Assembly: GCA_947372465.1 (NCBI GenBank)
Contig: CANBTT010000017.1
Location: 1-46,740 of the forward strand
Direction of reading: 5' to 3'
DNA from: Burkholderiales bacterium
Lineage (GTDB): Bacteria > Pseudomonadota > Gammaproteobacteria > Burkholderiales > Burkholderiaceae_C
DNA: 46,740 nt
Position numbers and translations under genes: made by a program. Under the pieces are notes generated by a model. The model was given only the letters and a program-made list of their open reading frames with translations. It made no database searches and was not told the origin of the DNA. Every line of letters begins with the position of its first letter. Within the stretch, counting starts at the first letter, position 1. This document shows positions 45,790-46,740 of the stretch, piece after piece.

Positions 45790-46542
45790 TTATGCGCAAA
45801 GGCCTTTCATGCCGTGTGCTTTTTTTATGGTGTCGAGTTCCGCAGACGTTAAAAACGTTAAGAAATGCTGCGCTGCATGGAGTCGAACCGCATCTGTAGA
45901 GATGGCTATTGGAATCCCCGAAGAAAATATAGTGGTGTAAGCAATCTCTGTTGGAAGTGTGCCCAAGACATCAATGCCTTGAATAGCAACCAGTTCACTC
46001 AACTGCTGAAAACCAAGAGCAGCTTGACCGCTTGCGACCAAAGAGCCGACTGGTGTTCCGGGAGGGGGCACAACCAAACAGGATTTGACTTGTGAGGACA
46101 GGCCCCAACGCTCGAAAAGTTTCTCTAGATAAACACCGCTTGGACCAGTAGAGTAGCTCAAACTTTTGCTAGAAAGGACGGCCTTTTTAAGGCTTGATTC
46201 ATTAGAAATATCAGGATGTTCGGCGCCACCTTGAACTGCTACAGCAATTTGTGATTCAACCCAGTCTTGTCGGGAGCCGTGTTTCAGATGTCCATTCTGA
46301 ATCAGGCGATCAATGGCGTCTGAGCCAAGCAGTGCAATGTCGTAGTTTTCACCATTTTCAATGCGTTTTGCGGCATCAACGCCACCCATGGAGTCAATGA
46401 TCACTTGAACATTAAATTTGCTCAAATAGAGAGTAGACAGTTCCAGCAAAATTGATTTGGTGGCCATGGAGGAAATACCCTTGAGAACAAGACGGGGTTG
46501 GATATTCTGCGAAGGGATAAAGGCGAGGTTAGGCGTTGTCAT
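45790..46542 (-). CDS. ModA-like substrate-binding-domain protein lacking a signal peptide
   Basis: A 250-residue type-2 periplasmic-binding-fold protein similar to molybdate-binding ModA proteins. Visible segments are FNVQVIIDSMGGVDAAKRIENGENYDIALLGSDAIDRLI, IAVAVQGGAEHPDI, SYSTGPSGVYLEKLFERWGL, and GQAALGFQQLSELVAIQGIDVLGTLP. The end is AAQHFLTFLTSAELDTIKKAHGMKGLCA. It starts MTTPNLAFIPSQNIQPRLVLKGISSM with no hydrophobic leader, so it is predicted to stay in the cytoplasm or to have a misassigned start. No upstream start adding a signal is visible before the tRNA terminator. No ABC permease or ATPase is adjacent. Ligand unknown; it lies convergent with the RND operon. Confidence 0.78.
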   Translation of the reverse strand: MTTPNLAFIPSQNIQPRLVLKGISSMATKSILLELSTLYLSKFNVQVIIDSMGGVDAAKRIENGENYDIALLGSDAIDRLIQNGHLKHGSRQDWVESQIAVAVQGGAEHPDISNESSLKKAVLSSKSLSYSTGPSGVYLEKLFERWGLSSQVKSCLVVPPPGTPVGSLVASGQAALGFQQLSELVAIQGIDVLGTLPTEIAYTTIFSSGIPIAISTDAVRLHAAQHFLTFLTSAELDTIKKAHGMKGLCA

Positions 46543-46614
46543 AAGCAGTACGGGCTAAGATGGTTGGCAAATCAGGTATTTCTCAAGATGAACTAAATTT
46601 GGATGCTTAAACAG

Positions 46615-46638
46615 AAAAACCACCCGAGGGTGGTTTTT
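46615..46638. terminator. Perfect bidirectional terminator after tRNA-Phe
   Basis: AAAAACCACC-CGAG-GGTGGTTTTT is a fully symmetric 10-bp stem with a four-base loop, with T-run ends on both strands. On the reverse strand it lies directly after the tRNA-Phe gene. Confidence 0.9.
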
Positions 46639-46646
46639 AGATTTTC

Positions 46647-46722
46647 TGGTGGCCTGGGGCGGAATCGAACCACCGACACAAGGATTTTCAATCCTCTGCT
46701 CTACCGACTGAGCTACCGGGCC
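46647..46722 (-). tRNA. tRNA-Phe (anticodon GAA)
   Basis: A 76-base cloverleaf on the reverse strand with encoded CCA (46647-46649). The D arm is GCTC-AGTCGGTAGA-GAGC-like. The anticodon stem GAGGA/TCCTT flanks loop TTGAAAA with anticodon GAA, and the T arm is GGTGG-TTCGATT-CCGCC. The acceptor stem GGCCCGG pairs with CCAGGCC except at one position, C5 against A68 (46718 and 46655). A terminator follows at 46615-46638. Confidence 0.95.
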
Positions 46723-46740
46723 AAGGATAGAGATTATAGC

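Noticed and set aside
1-46740. Insertion sequences, prophage, CRISPR arrays, toxin-antitoxin or defence systems
   Set aside because: No transposase, integrase, phage structural gene, direct-repeat array, or recognisable defence gene was found. The genes are core betaproteobacterial functions.

Overview
The window is ordinary bacterial chromosome of a betaproteobacterium, most likely order Burkholderiales and probably near the Comamonadaceae. This is inferred from gene content and order, not from a database search. The markers are recA-recX beside sucCD, hpf-ptsN-hprK, fur/bamE-dapB, leuS-lptE-holA, the proteobacterial-type gshA with gshB, and topB with a C-terminal SWIB domain. Genes are densely packed, many with 1-8 base overlaps. 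I see no insertion sequence, prophage, CRISPR array or clear pseudogene.

Layout. 1-105 is the 3' end of moaC, facing a terC/yjbE membrane protein across a shared terminator. 0.97-3.05 kb holds sucC-sucD (reverse), 3.2-4.2 kb argC (forward) and 4.2-5.9 kb recA-recX (reverse) with a LexA-type operator. 6.05-8.9 kb is a forward marR, response regulator and sensor kinase cluster. 8.9-10.4 kb carries birA and a SET-domain methyltransferase gene (reverse). 10.5-13.4 kb is a 970-residue topoisomerase III with a lysine/alanine-rich linker and a SWIB domain. 13.5-16.4 kb has an orphan molybdenum hydroxylase large subunit and a Nudix hydrolase (reverse).

16.7-20.4 kb is the proton-translocating transhydrogenase operon pntAA-pntAB-pntB, overlapping an MTA/SAH nucleosidase gene, and corA is convergent to it. 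21.8-23.9 kb is hpf-ptsN-hprK, the ribosome hibernation and nitrogen-PTS regulatory cluster, without the rpoN that often precedes it. 24.0-26.7 kb is a nodI-nodJ-type ABC exporter overlapping a TDT/SLAC1-type transporter gene. fur is convergent to that and divergent from bamE-dapB. 28.7-34.4 kb is leuS-lptE-holA-proA, followed by gshA-gshB (glutathione synthesis) at 34.5-36.8 kb. 36.8-39.5 kb is malate synthase G with a small membrane protein gene downstream (reverse). 39.6-45.7 kb is a complete RND tripartite efflux operon with a promoter and an attenuator-like hairpin in its leader. The end holds a ModA-like binding protein without a signal peptide and a tRNA-Phe gene.

Themes are central metabolism (sucCD, glcB, pnt), glutamate-derived pathways (argC, proA, gshAB), envelope biogenesis (bamE, lptE), and DNA maintenance (recA, recX, topB, holA). 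I found no clear self-contained new system. The best leads are the SET methyltransferase beside a topoisomerase with a histone-H1-like tail, the altered proton-relay residues and leader structure of the RND pump, and the stable hairpin just ahead of recX.
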